From assembly GCF_014697615.1 (NCBI RefSeq), contig NZ_JACJSD010000006.1, positions 178,717-242,716 on the forward strand: a stretch of DNA of 64,000 bases. The letters are read 5' to 3'. This DNA comes from Nostoc sp. FACHB-280. Lineage in GTDB: Bacteria; Cyanobacteriota; Cyanobacteriia; Cyanobacteriales; Nostocaceae. Shown here piece after piece: positions 41,113 to 50,458 of this stretch (its first letter is position 1; each line of letters opens with the position of its first letter). The position numbers were made by a program, and so were the translations under genes. The notes below the pieces were generated by a model that was given only the letters and a program-made list of their open reading frames with translations, was not told where the DNA came from and ran no database searches.

Positions 41113-42552
41113 TTACTTAACTAATAGGCTTTTGATAAATTTTTTACACTTTTGAATAAATTGCTTCCATAAAACAGTAGATGGGTAAGTCAATTGATAT
41201 TGCAGCACCAAAAAATTCATATTTTTTGGAAAAACAGAAAACTGTCCAGATTTTATAGCTTTTTGAAAAGCAATGTGACTCTCTTCGCCTAATTTCATCC
41301 TCAGTTCTTGTCGTTTTTGCAGTTGTCTACTTAAATGGCTGATTTGCGATTTAACCCGCTTATTCGGCCGCCATTCACCACGTTTGTCCGCCAAATATAA
41401 ACGATAGGCTAAACCTTCCCTGCGATGGTTTAATCCCGAAGCTTGCGATTTTGCGACTTCATCGGCTGTGATGGTATTAAGATGTAGATTACCTGTATTT
41501 ATTCCTTGTTCAATTAATTTTTGAATTAATACATTACGAACAACAACTACATTTGTACCTTTACTATCATTCACATATTCAGGTAGCCAAGCATCACCAA
41601 CAACTATATCTGCGGCTTCCGCAATTACATCATCACAATATTCACAAGCTTTATATTTAAAAAAACCATGTCCCCAGTCCCAACCATATAAATCACGCAC
41701 CGGACTAACATATTCAATCACTTCACCATCTTTTAAACCAACAGCTTTCATCCCATATTGATTAGCACCTCTATCAGCCAATTTATAGCGGAAATCAAAC
41801 TCTAAAAGATTACCTGGTTTGATTCCACCTTGCCAAGCAAACATTTGTGCAAAATGAATACTTTTTAAATGCCCGCAAATTAAACCCACACAAAATTTTA
41901 TCCGTTCAGCAATTATGGGATCTTGCTTCATCAGCAGCCGAATAGCTTTAATAAAACATGGAATACCAACTATTACATAACGCCCAGGCTGCTCTCGTAG
42001 CATTTGTATAACTTCCGAGATTTCAATTGGGTAATATCGTGATTTTGCTCCGTTACGCACCTCTTCTATAGTTTTAGATATTTGGTACTTAAATAATCTG
42101 GGATCTGTTGGCGAAGGAGTACAAGGCTTAACATGAATAACTCCATCAACTAATCCCTCACTCAGAAGTTGAGTAACAATCCAATTACCCATACCACCTG
42201 AACTACCACGTTTACGGAAATCGCTTTCGCTGACAAAACCTGCATAGGTTGTCAGATAGTAGCCAATTTGTTTGTGATATTGACAATCTTTACCGAATAT
42301 TTCCTCCGCAAGCTGATCTTCATTTAATCCTTCATTTGAAAAGGGACAAACTTTTCCCAATGAACCCTGATTCGATGTTTGAACTACTGGCTCATTCAGC
42401 GTGGCACAAAGCTTGCCATACTCATCTAGTTTCATCTTAATTGGAGAATCAACTACAGCAGCACAAGCACCACAACCTATACAGTAACCACCATCTACTA
42501 CAGTTTCAAATAGTTTGGATATATCTTGATTTTTTGATGTACTGCTTAACAT
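41113..42552 (-). CDS. Coenzyme F420 hydrogenase/dehydrogenase beta-subunit-like protein
   Basis: A 479-residue protein with an N-terminal ferredoxin-like cluster CIGCGACAAVVDSP (residues about 24-37) and a distal VCPFSN cysteine near residue 69, then the FrhB-type domains with RKRGSSGGMGNWI and CKYCDDVIAEAADI-like Cys motifs (KACEYCDDVIAEAADIVVGDAW). Cyanobacteria do not use F420 in polysaccharide synthesis, and the family is found beside pyruvyl transferases in many bacteria. An electron-transfer or flavoprotein role is likely; the actual reaction is unknown. Confidence 0.88.
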   Translation of the reverse strand: MLSSTSKNQDISKLFETVVDGGYCIGCGACAAVVDSPIKMKLDEYGKLCATLNEPVVQTSNQGSLGKVCPFSNEGLNEDQLAEEIFGKDCQYHKQIGYYLTTYAGFVSESDFRKRGSSGGMGNWIVTQLLSEGLVDGVIHVKPCTPSPTDPRLFKYQISKTIEEVRNGAKSRYYPIEISEVIQMLREQPGRYVIVGIPCFIKAIRLLMKQDPIIAERIKFCVGLICGHLKSIHFAQMFAWQGGIKPGNLLEFDFRYKLADRGANQYGMKAVGLKDGEVIEYVSPVRDLYGWDWGHGFFKYKACEYCDDVIAEAADIVVGDAWLPEYVNDSKGTNVVVVRNVLIQKLIEQGINTGNLHLNTITADEVAKSQASGLNHRREGLAYRLYLADKRGEWRPNKRVKSQISHLSRQLQKRQELRMKLGEESHIAFQKAIKSGQFSVFPKNMNFLVLQYQLTYPSTVLWKQFIQKCKKFIKSLLVK

Positions 42553-42587
42553 TAATTAACTACTCCTCTCGGCTGATTAACCAACAT

Positions 42588-44099
42588 TTATTTTTTAAAA
42601 CTCATTTTAGGAAATAATGAACTAAGGATATTTCTTATCTGTTGTAGATGTTGTGGTGCGATTAGTGTAATAGTTCCTGTATATATCAAAAAACCACCTA
42701 CTATACAAAGGAAAAGTAAAGCGTAAGAATTAACTATAGCTGGAAAACTGAATAAATTTTTGATACTGAAATTAAACAAACTTTTAATCCCTAAAATGCC
42801 AGCAACCATTGCTAGAGTTGCCACTAACGGAGTGAAATATTGCTGCAAGTAAGTTGTTAATTTAATGTTAATTAATTTTTTCAATACAAATATAGGTATA
42901 GGAGACATAATATAAGCACGAAAAACATAAGATGCTGCGACTGCTACTATTCCCCAACGAACTGCTATCCAAAAGCAAGTAAAGTTTCCAATTGCCTGAA
43001 TACAATACAGTGCTAAATTCCAACTAGGTTTGCCCATAGCCATAATGACTGTACCATTGTAATAAAAACCCGCATATAATGGCCCAACTAGAGTTAGTAT
43101 CTGCAAGACTGGTACACTCGTCTTCCACTTTTCTCCAAAAACAGTCAATATTAAATCAGGCGATAAAATCGAAATACCTATAAATACTGGAAAAGCCACA
43201 AGACTAGTAAAACTAATTGCGTTATAAAATGCTTTTCGCATCTTTTCCGGTTCTTGTTGCAAGCGTGAAAAGACAGGCATTGCTATTTTCTGAATCACGG
43301 AAACCATTAACTGAGTGACTATCATAAAAATTCGATAAGCCACTGAGTAATAACCAAGGGCGACAGAATCAAGAAAATAGCCAATTAACAAGTTATCAGA
43401 GTTTTGGTTAACAAAGTTCAGGATACTAATGCCTGTTACATTAATTCCAAACGCAAATAATTCTTTGAAGTGCTTTTGGGAAAATCTAAATTTAGGCCGC
43501 CAATCGCTAACCCACCATAAAGCGATGACTTGAGTCACACTATTCGCTAAATATTGACCAACTAAACTCCAAACACCAAAACCTAAAAAGGCTAAAATTA
43601 TGCCGACAATGCCACCAACTACCACAGCTATCAAAGAACGTATAGCTAAACTTTTGAAAGCTAGTGAACGTTGTAGAATGGCTTGTTGTACACTACTAAG
43701 ACCATTAAATACAAAGTTTAAAGATAGCCAGCAAATAATCGGTACAATTTTAGGTTCCTTAAAGAATATGGCAACTAAACCAGAACAAGCAATACTCAAG
43801 GTTGCAAGTAATATACTCACTCCTAAATTAGTCCAAAAAGCAGTATCTAAATGCTCTGGTTCTAAGTCTTGACGCTGAACAATTGCTGTGGAAAATCCTT
43901 GATCTACAAAAATTTGCAGAAAGCTTAAAAATATCCCCGATAAAGCCACTAATCCGAATGCTTCTGGCCCTAATAATCGGGCTAGTAAGAAGAACACCCC
44001 AAAGGAAACAGCCTGTTTTCCCCAACTTTCAATTGCAGACCAAAGTACGCCTTTAACTGCTTTTTGTCGTAAATTTGATGTTTGTTTTGGTGGTTCCAT
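42588..44099 (-). CDS. Wzx-type polysaccharide flippase
   Basis: A 503-residue protein with about fourteen membrane segments and the Polysacc_synt motifs: KGVLWSAIESWGKQAVSFGV at the start, LGPEAFGLVALSGIFLSFLQ and the repeated S/T-rich helices. MOP-superfamily flippases of this type move lipid-linked repeat units to the outer face, where the Wzy-like protein (30608-31912) would polymerise them. It is the only flippase in the locus. It is separated from the WecG/TagA gene by a 309-bp gap. Confidence 0.9.
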   Translation of the reverse strand: MEPPKQTSNLRQKAVKGVLWSAIESWGKQAVSFGVFFLLARLLGPEAFGLVALSGIFLSFLQIFVDQGFSTAIVQRQDLEPEHLDTAFWTNLGVSILLATLSIACSGLVAIFFKEPKIVPIICWLSLNFVFNGLSSVQQAILQRSLAFKSLAIRSLIAVVVGGIVGIILAFLGFGVWSLVGQYLANSVTQVIALWWVSDWRPKFRFSQKHFKELFAFGINVTGISILNFVNQNSDNLLIGYFLDSVALGYYSVAYRIFMIVTQLMVSVIQKIAMPVFSRLQQEPEKMRKAFYNAISFTSLVAFPVFIGISILSPDLILTVFGEKWKTSVPVLQILTLVGPLYAGFYYNGTVIMAMGKPSWNLALYCIQAIGNFTCFWIAVRWGIVAVAASYVFRAYIMSPIPIFVLKKLINIKLTTYLQQYFTPLVATLAMVAGILGIKSLFNFSIKNLFSFPAIVNSYALLFLCIVGGFLIYTGTITLIAPQHLQQIRNILSSLFPKMSFKK

Positions 44100-44408
44100 T
44101 ACAGGCTTTACCTATGCAAAGGATTGAAAATACCTATTATATTTTACTGCTACTGTCTCTTTGAGCAGACAAGCATCTCATCTTGATTGATAATTAATAA
44201 ATACTTGATTTAGAACTGTGAAAACTTACTGCCAACTTTATATTAATACTTACACTGAAAACAAGCAGTCTTTCAAGATGAGAAATCAACTATGAATCAA
44301 GATAAGTATGCAGTGATATTCAAAATGTGATCGGCGTAATTCAACGATGTTTTAAGTTTTTTATGAGTTTTGAATAATCATGAAAACTCAACTTGACTCA
44401 ATATATGG
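44100..44408. other. Gene-free gap between flippase and WecG-like gene
   Basis: A 309-bp AT-rich spacer with no ORF or clear hairpin. It could hold an internal promoter of the polysaccharide locus. Confidence 0.4.
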
Positions 44409-45206
44409 TTATTCCACTGTAGTTTTTAGGAAAACCCCAGCAATACGACTCGATGACAATAGCTGTTTAGCCGCCAGCCAGATGAATACGGGTATTGTTG
44501 TTGTGTAGCGCCGCCATAGTCGTCGCGGTTCTTGAAGCCAACGATATAGCCATTCTAAGCCTAAGTCTCTCATGATACGTGGCGCACGCTTGTGAATCCC
44601 GGCATATACAGGGAAAACGCCACCTACTCCGATCATAACTGCGCGAATTTTACCTTTATGTTGCGCTATCCATTTTTCTTGTTTTGGACATCCCAAAGAT
44701 ACCCAAACTACACCAGCCCCACTGGAGTTAATTTTATTGATTAAAAGTTCATCTTCAGTTTCTGTTAGTGGGCGGAAGGGTAAGGGTTCCATTCCAGCTA
44801 TTTTTAGTTGGGGAAATTCTTGTTCTAATCTGGCTTGCATTCTCACCAGAATTTCAGTTTGTGAACCTACAAAGAAAACACTTAGATTATGTTTTTGGGC
44901 GTATTGACATGTTTCCACAAAAATATCCATACCTGCTACACGATCTTGGTAAGGAGATCCCATTCGGCGCATCATCCACACTAAAGGCATACCATCAGGT
45001 GTCACCATATCTGAATTTTTCAGTATTTTGGCAAACTCAGGATTCCAGTGCGCTTCTATGAGCATGTGTACATTCGCTACATATACAGTTCTACTTTGGT
45101 GAGCGATCGCCCATTCTATAATTGTTTGTATCTGATCCTCAAAGCGTAAGGCAGTAATAGGGAAATCAAGCACTTTTTGAGTAGGTAGTAACACTTCTGC
45201 TACCAT
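44409..45206 (-). CDS. WecG/TagA/CpsF-family glycosyltransferase (GT26)
   Basis: A 265-residue protein, the standard length. Signature blocks: VYVANVHMLIEAHWNPEFAK, NSDMVTPDGMPLVWMMR with the catalytic-region TPDG, FVGSQTEI and WVSLGCPKQEKWIAQHKGK, AVMIGVGGVFPVYAG. GT26 enzymes add the second sugar (often ManNAc or ManNAcA type) to an undecaprenyl-linked unit, so this gene probably acts early. It has a good SD (AAGGAGTG) and is the first gene of the minus-strand locus. Confidence 0.93.
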   Translation of the reverse strand: MVAEVLLPTQKVLDFPITALRFEDQIQTIIEWAIAHQSRTVYVANVHMLIEAHWNPEFAKILKNSDMVTPDGMPLVWMMRRMGSPYQDRVAGMDIFVETCQYAQKHNLSVFFVGSQTEILVRMQARLEQEFPQLKIAGMEPLPFRPLTETEDELLINKINSSGAGVVWVSLGCPKQEKWIAQHKGKIRAVMIGVGGVFPVYAGIHKRAPRIMRDLGLEWLYRWLQEPRRLWRRYTTTIPVFIWLAAKQLLSSSRIAGVFLKTTVE

Positions 45207-45931
45207 AGCTCACTCCTTATGTCAAAGATAAATAACAACAGATTACCTAGAGCAACCTTTATGTCTAAATAAGCCAATTAGATGAATCTTGACTTTTTCT
45301 GAGCTTGTAGCATTCTTTCAAGAACACACATTGATTTTTCAAGGTTTTTCAGCAATTTTACTGTTTGCTGAATCTTATTCAAAACAATCATAACCGTAAA
45401 TTAGCTTACTTGTTTAACGAAAGTTTATTACAGTAAGATTGCAAACTTTATATTTACTTTATGTTTTTATAGGGATTAGTTCATCCAAACATTACATTAC
45501 TACTTAATTCCTCTTAGGTAAGTGTATCTATTTTCGGAAAAATTTTTACTTGTCATCTCTCTAAAAGAGTAGTTAATCAAAGCATATATATTTGAATTAA
45601 TAGACGTATCTGGATAAAATCATAATTTTTTTTAATCAAGGATTATTTTTACAAGGTATAGTGGTAATTAGGTATGCTAAGACAATTTGAAACCTTGAAC
45701 GCCAGGAATAGTAAGACTTTTCCTCTGCCCTCTGCTATATAACTTGACCTAAATTCTCAAAGGTCAAGCCAATACTAAGTTAGTATATTAATCGGTAAAA
45801 ATATTAAATTAGTGTGGGCAAATTTCCCTGACTTATCGCCCTAATCAATTTAAGTGTAACAAGTATTCAATTAAGAACCACATATATTGTTATTGATTTG
45901 TGCAGGGTTCATAATATCTCATTATCTCCAA
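45207..45931. promoter_or_regulatory. Upstream region of the polysaccharide locus
   Basis: About 725 bp of AT-rich DNA with no credible gene. It must contain the main promoter of the minus-strand locus. I see short A/T tracts but no clear operator or repeat. Confidence 0.35.
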
Positions 45932-46135
45932 TTAAAAGAATTCGCCAAAAAAAGAGGGGAGATTTTTTCTCCCCTCTTTTTTGTTGTTATCTTTGTTGTC
46001 TGATTGGTTATTTTCCTTTAAGCGTTGTCTCAGCATTTGCCTTTGTTTTTTAAGTTGTCGCTTTCTTGCTGAACCACCTTTACCTTTATCGTTTCTCCCT
46101 TCTCGGCGGGGAGATTCCCATCTTTTTAAGCGCAT
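45932..46135 (-). CDS. Doubtful small basic protein
   Basis: A 67-residue frame rich in Arg/Lys/Gln (MRLKRWESPRREGRNDKGKG opening) with a charged, low-complexity middle. No SD is obvious and a strong bidirectional terminator-like hairpin (45948-45982) lies within its last 12 codons. It may be a real nucleic-acid-binding-like protein or a chance frame. I list it because no other gene explains the stretch. Confidence 0.25.
   Translation of the reverse strand: MRLKRWESPRREGRNDKGKGGSARKRQLKKQRQMLRQRLKENNQSDNKDNNKKEGRKNLPSFFGEFF
45948..45982. terminator. Strong bidirectional terminator-like hairpin
   Basis: Arms AAAAAAGAGGGGAG (45948-45961) and CTCCCCTCTTTTTT (45969-45982) are perfect complements with a 7-nt loop, with T-runs on both strands. 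It can stop transcripts from either side. Confidence 0.8.
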
Positions 46136-46749
46136 AAAAGATTTGCTAGATATTTATTGTGGATTGTAGTCTTATTGTAATACATATATTTATCAATTGT
46201 CTATCTCAATCGAACAGATCATTGAAAGCCTTTCTCCATAAGACTTGTGTAGAGGCTAAGGCAAATTAAACCAGAAGTCAATAAGGCTGATGCTGTCATT
46301 TGTCCTCTTTAAATCAATCACTTAGGGGATAATCTTTAATTTTATACAGCGGCTTTCATCCTAGTGAGGTACAAATTATAGCGTTTATTTCTTTATTTCT
46401 GATCTGCTTTTACTGCAAAACGCTGTAACGAAGCAAAGAGAAGCCTGTACGTTGGGCGGGTTAGCAAAATCTCTCACTGGCGAAATGCAGTGGGAAGATA
46501 GAAATGCTTAACTGAACCGTATTGCTCTTTGGAATACAAATGACAAATGACAATAAAATACATTTGCTTAGGGCTGATTTTGGATTTTAGATGTTTCTCA
46601 GCTTAAATAGGCTGTGTTTAGCATACCTAAGTTTATTAGTCGACTATATTATTCTACAGTCGTAGCATAACACACTAAAACCAAGAGAAATAGTGGGTTA
46701 GTCTTGCCTTATTACACTTCAACAAACCTGAAATTTATAAGGTAAACTT
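46136..46749. other. Gene-free spacer with dispersed-repeat fragments
   Basis: About 610 bp without a credible gene. At about 46420-46470 it holds GCTGTAACGAAGCAAAGAGA and ACGTTGGGCGG, fragments similar to those at 8325-8440. Confidence 0.4.
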
Positions 46750-47172
46750 GTGTCTGATTTAGAACTACACAAATATCTTCCCAAACTTCCCGAAGCAGCA
46801 CTGCAAGAATTTACAGAATGGTGTGTTTTAGAGCAGTCGAAAGCCGCAGGTATAGAATTTACTCCTAACAAAACCAAGTTAGAAAATCTCATACCAAACG
46901 AGTATATTTGGCAACTAATTGATCAGTTCATGAAAGAGAAACCAGACCCAATTAAAACGGGTTTAGTAGCAACAATGGCTGGTCAAGAAGCTGATAGTCA
47001 TGGTTTGATAGGTTCAGCAATTATGGCTGATTTTATCGCCCTTTATGTGAAATATTTGATTCCTGCAAATGGCACAACGCCAGAAGAAGCGAAACAGTTA
47101 ATAACGGAAGCCGCAATTCAGCAGTATGAAAAGCTATCTGAACTGGCTGATAAATATAATGTAACGTTCTAA
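46750..47172 (+). CDS. Hypothetical protein, GTG start
   Basis: A 140-residue soluble protein that starts at a GTG codon (46750). It is mainly helical by composition, with no membrane segment. The TGLVATMAGQEADSHGLIGSA middle and NGTTPEEAKQLITEAAIQQYEKL tail suggest a small helical bundle. I do not recognise the family. It precedes the remnant at 47258 and hupW on the same strand but with wide spacing, so an operon is not implied. Confidence 0.6.
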   Translation: MSDLELHKYLPKLPEAALQEFTEWCVLEQSKAAGIEFTPNKTKLENLIPNEYIWQLIDQFMKEKPDPIKTGLVATMAGQEADSHGLIGSAIMADFIALYVKYLIPANGTTPEEAKQLITEAAIQQYEKLSELADKYNVTF

Positions 47173-47257
47173 ATTGTGGTTATTTGTGAATTATTCTAAG
47201 GCTTTGTCTGTATTATGAGGCAAAGCCCTTAAGTTGTAACATAAGAATACAACAAAA

Positions 47258-47470
47258 CAGTGTATCGCTGAAATGGTTGCCGCCCAGAAGTTTAACGAAA
47301 TGAATAATGGTTCGATACGTATAATTTACGGTGCAATTACGTCAGGCGATCGCTGGAAGTTTCTCAAACTAGAATCACAAACCGTCACAATTGGTCTAAC
47401 AGAGTATAACATTCCTCCAGTCGATAAGGTTTTGGGGATATTGTTAAGCTTTGTTTCGAGTGGTAGTTGA
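47258..47470 (+). pseudogene. 5'-truncated remnant of a cyanobacterial hypothetical (restriction-endonuclease-fold-like) gene
   Basis: The open frame from ATG 47273 gives 65 residues (AAQKFNEMNNGSIRIIYGAI, then WKFLKLESQTVTIGLTEYNI), which resemble the C-terminal end of a longer cyanobacterial family whose members continue CxAEMxAAQxFN upstream. The family-like residues C-I-A-E are indeed encoded in frame just before the ATG, but the frame then fades, so the N-terminal two thirds are missing. I infer a decayed gene, recognised from memory of the family pattern. Confidence 0.5.
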
Positions 47471-47580
47471 GCAGTTTTTATTCAATTTGGACAGGTAAAT
47501 AAATGTTCTTGTGACATAAACTGCTTTTTTATGAAAGCTACACCATTAAAAATTAAGTATAGTGTCACCATTAGTAATTT

Positions 47581-48063
<483 letters not shown>

Positions 48064-48093
48064 TCTTTCCTACTCTCTTCATACACGCTTTTT

Positions 48094-48474
48094 CTAGCCA
48101 GCCATATCACGGTAAACAGCAATTTCATCTACCCGCATTTCAAAGGGGATACCTTGGCTTTCGGGAGGACAAACGCGGATTTTAGCACTGGTGACAATTG
48201 ACTGGAGTAATGACCCCATTGCGACGATTTGTTGTAGAACTCGCCAGTTGGTAACAGGGTCGGGACATTCAATTACTAAGGTCATCGCACTAGCGTCACT
48301 GGTGACATACCAGCGACAATGAGAAAGAAGATTTTGAATTGTGCGATCGCACGCTTCATAAAAGTATTTACTAATAGAATGCTCTAGTTGTTGTCGTAAA
48401 ATAATATCTGCCGATGACGGTTGCATTGGACGGTAATCGTAATCATCGTTGTAACAGAACATATACCTAGCCAT
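48094..48474 (-). CDS. Conserved-looking hypothetical protein
   Basis: A 126-residue protein starting MARYMFCYNDDYDYRPMQPS. The C-terminal half (MTLVIECPDPVTNWRVLQQI, KIRVCPPESQGIPFEMRVDE) looks like a compact alpha/beta domain. I do not recognise the family. It is 18 bp downstream of the SagB-like gene on the same strand, so it is probably cotranscribed with the oxidoreductase and the ankyrin gene. Confidence 0.65.
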   Translation of the reverse strand: MARYMFCYNDDYDYRPMQPSSADIILRQQLEHSISKYFYEACDRTIQNLLSHCRWYVTSDASAMTLVIECPDPVTNWRVLQQIVAMGSLLQSIVTSAKIRVCPPESQGIPFEMRVDEIAVYRDMAG

Positions 48475-48492
48475 CTCTACTTACAAAACTAC

Positions 48493-49779
48493 TTAATTGC
48501 CAATAGCCATTGCGTAGAGAATATCCATTTTTGTTTCTAAGAAACTCTGGGTTTCATCGTCATAAAACGCGCCAATTCCGCTACATTGTATCCCCAAGTA
48601 ATTACTACTCAGGTACACTCTGTGTCCTAAAAAACCTGCTAACTGCATAGCGGTTTGATAACTTGTATAGTCAGACACAAAAAACAAAGTTACTGCACAA
48701 TCACGCGCAATAGCCTGATTAATGCACAAATAACCAGTATGTTCGCTAAAATCGCCACTTTTAATCAGATGATTGTTTTGATATAACCCAGGGGATATCC
48801 CCTCTACTCGATGCACGACTGAATAAACTTTGATTGCCTCACAACTTTCTGTCGGAATTGGTTGCTTTAGTTGTTGCAATATCCTGAAATAATCTTCTTG
48901 AGAAATCAACTGTTTCCGGAAACGTCTATTTGAACGTCTATGCCAAACAGTTTGATAAAATTTGTCCTTGTCAAACTTAAATTTGGGATGCTCTAGCTGT
49001 TGTTTTGGACTCTTTTGTAAAGCTGTTACCTGATAGCCATCTTCAATAAATTGATGCGCTTCAAAATAATCTGTACCACTCACAAAAGGAATTTTCAGCC
49101 TTAAGCGTCTCACATGCTTTTCTTCTACTTCCCCACATAGAACACTAGCAGTCACAAACTCTTTATTCTCAAAACCTAAGTCAGAATTAAGAGCTAACTT
49201 ATCAAAGTCAAACATTAGCTGGATATTTTTGTCATAGAGATCCGCCGATGCGGCAATTGTACCTAAATGGTGTCCGCTATCTAAAAAGCAATATCTCAGA
49301 CTTCTGTTTTTATATTTCCAACTAGACCTATAATAAACGCAACTAATTAAAAAAATGACTCCCTTGATACATTTGTCCGGTATAATATAACTTTCCAAGC
49401 CATCATCTATTAATTCATAGATGAGTGTTAGACAATTATTCTCAACTTCTAGATGGTAGATGCCATCAACTATTTCCGGGATGCCACGAATTTGTACATA
49501 AATCTCGGTAGGATATAACCCACCCGCAGAAGGATTAACACGTAGTTGATAAGCTACATCCTTATAAGTCTTTTCTAAGGTGATTGCACTTGTTAAGTAA
49601 ATGAAAGAATGAATAGGATGATTGAGATTTAATTGCAGCCTGCGATAAAATTTTGGATATTGCTTGAAAGCGGATGGTTGCGTTGTTGGGTCTACATAAT
49701 TAGGGTCAAGCTGCACTGATAGGTAAGAATGTTTAGTCCTTTGATGAAAATTTTTGCTAGATAATTCATTTTGTAGCAT
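48493..49779 (-). CDS. SagB-type (nitroreductase-fold) oxidoreductase with two domains
   Basis: A 428-residue protein. The first half has LRVNPSAGGLYPTEIYVQIRG, the SagB/ThcOx signature with the FMN-site Ser and Gly cluster, and DSGHHLGTIAASADLY. The second half has WHRRSNRRFRKQLISQEDYF, another nitroreductase-like FMN-binding start, and LAGFLGHRVYLSSNYLGIQC. So two nitroreductase-like halves are fused. SagB-type enzymes oxidise azoline rings in peptide natural products, but no cyclodehydratase or precursor peptide is seen here, so the substrate is unknown. Its start overlaps the end of the ankyrin gene by 14 bp. Confidence 0.82.
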   Translation of the reverse strand: MLQNELSSKNFHQRTKHSYLSVQLDPNYVDPTTQPSAFKQYPKFYRRLQLNLNHPIHSFIYLTSAITLEKTYKDVAYQLRVNPSAGGLYPTEIYVQIRGIPEIVDGIYHLEVENNCLTLIYELIDDGLESYIIPDKCIKGVIFLISCVYYRSSWKYKNRSLRYCFLDSGHHLGTIAASADLYDKNIQLMFDFDKLALNSDLGFENKEFVTASVLCGEVEEKHVRRLRLKIPFVSGTDYFEAHQFIEDGYQVTALQKSPKQQLEHPKFKFDKDKFYQTVWHRRSNRRFRKQLISQEDYFRILQQLKQPIPTESCEAIKVYSVVHRVEGISPGLYQNNHLIKSGDFSEHTGYLCINQAIARDCAVTLFFVSDYTSYQTAMQLAGFLGHRVYLSSNYLGIQCSGIGAFYDDETQSFLETKMDILYAMAIGN

Positions 49780-50284
49780 CTTTCAGCATCCTTAAAACTT
49801 CGATAGTGCTGGCAAAATCTATAGCTTTGTAATCGTCTAAGTTTTTTAAATTTAAATTAGGATGATGTTGTAAAAGTAACTTCACTACTTCTGTTTTACC
49901 TGCTGAAGCTGCATACATTAACACTGTTGCACCGTTATCGTTTTGGTTATCGATATTAATTTTCATTTCTAGCAGCAAATGAATTAATTCATAATAATTG
50001 CCAAAGCAAGCAAACCATAAGGCATTATTACTATCGTTATTTCTGGCATTAATATCCGCACCTGCATTAATCAATTCTTGAACTACTGAATAAATACCTT
50101 GTCTAGTAGCTTTCATTAAAGCTGTATCACCATTTTCACCACGCTGATTTAAATCTTCAGGATTGTAATTATTACCTATCAACCATTCACAAGTTGTTTT
50201 ACTCAAACTTTGCTGGTTTTGTTGTTTCATAAACTGCTTTAATTCACTAATAAAAGGGAATGGTGGACAATGCCCACCATTCAC
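49766..50284 (-). CDS. Small ankyrin-repeat protein
   Basis: A 172-residue protein with four ankyrin units (about residues 50-165): GDTALMKATRQGIYSVVQEL, INAGADINARNNDSNNALWF, NGATVLMYAASAGKTEVVKL and LNLKNLDDYKAIDFAST. The internal methionine at residue 18 is an alternative start because the first residues (MNGGHCPPFP) lie in a repeat-like stretch. Translation ends inside the start of the SagB-like gene (14-bp overlap), which suggests coupling and a shared function, perhaps as a binding partner. Confidence 0.8.
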   Translation of the reverse strand: MNGGHCPPFPFISELKQFMKQQNQQSLSKTTCEWLIGNNYNPEDLNQRGENGDTALMKATRQGIYSVVQELINAGADINARNNDSNNALWFACFGNYYELIHLLLEMKINIDNQNDNGATVLMYAASAGKTEVVKLLLQHHPNLNLKNLDDYKAIDFASTIEVLRMLKDATK

Positions 50285-50357
50285 AAAAACTTTTGGAAAA
50301 TACTGTCAATTTATACTTAGAGTTGTCTGAGAATTAGTTTTGTATCCAAGATTTGTA

Positions 50358-50434
50358 GATCCCCCTAAATCCCCCTTAAAAAGGGGGACTTTAATTCCGG
50401 TTCCCCCCCTTTTTAAGGGGGGCTAGGGGGGATC
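50358..50434. repeat. Palindromic MITE-like repeat (GATCCCCC family), copy 1
   Basis: A 77-bp unit with ends GATCCCCCTAAATCCCCCTT and CTAGGGGGGATC and internal CCCCCTTAAAAAGGGGG and CCCCCCCTTTTTAAGGGGGG hairpins. A second copy sits at 56074-56151. Such elements occur widely in cyanobacterial intergenic DNA. Confidence 0.8.
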
Positions 50435-50458
50435 AACAGAACTTCTCAGACATCTTCA

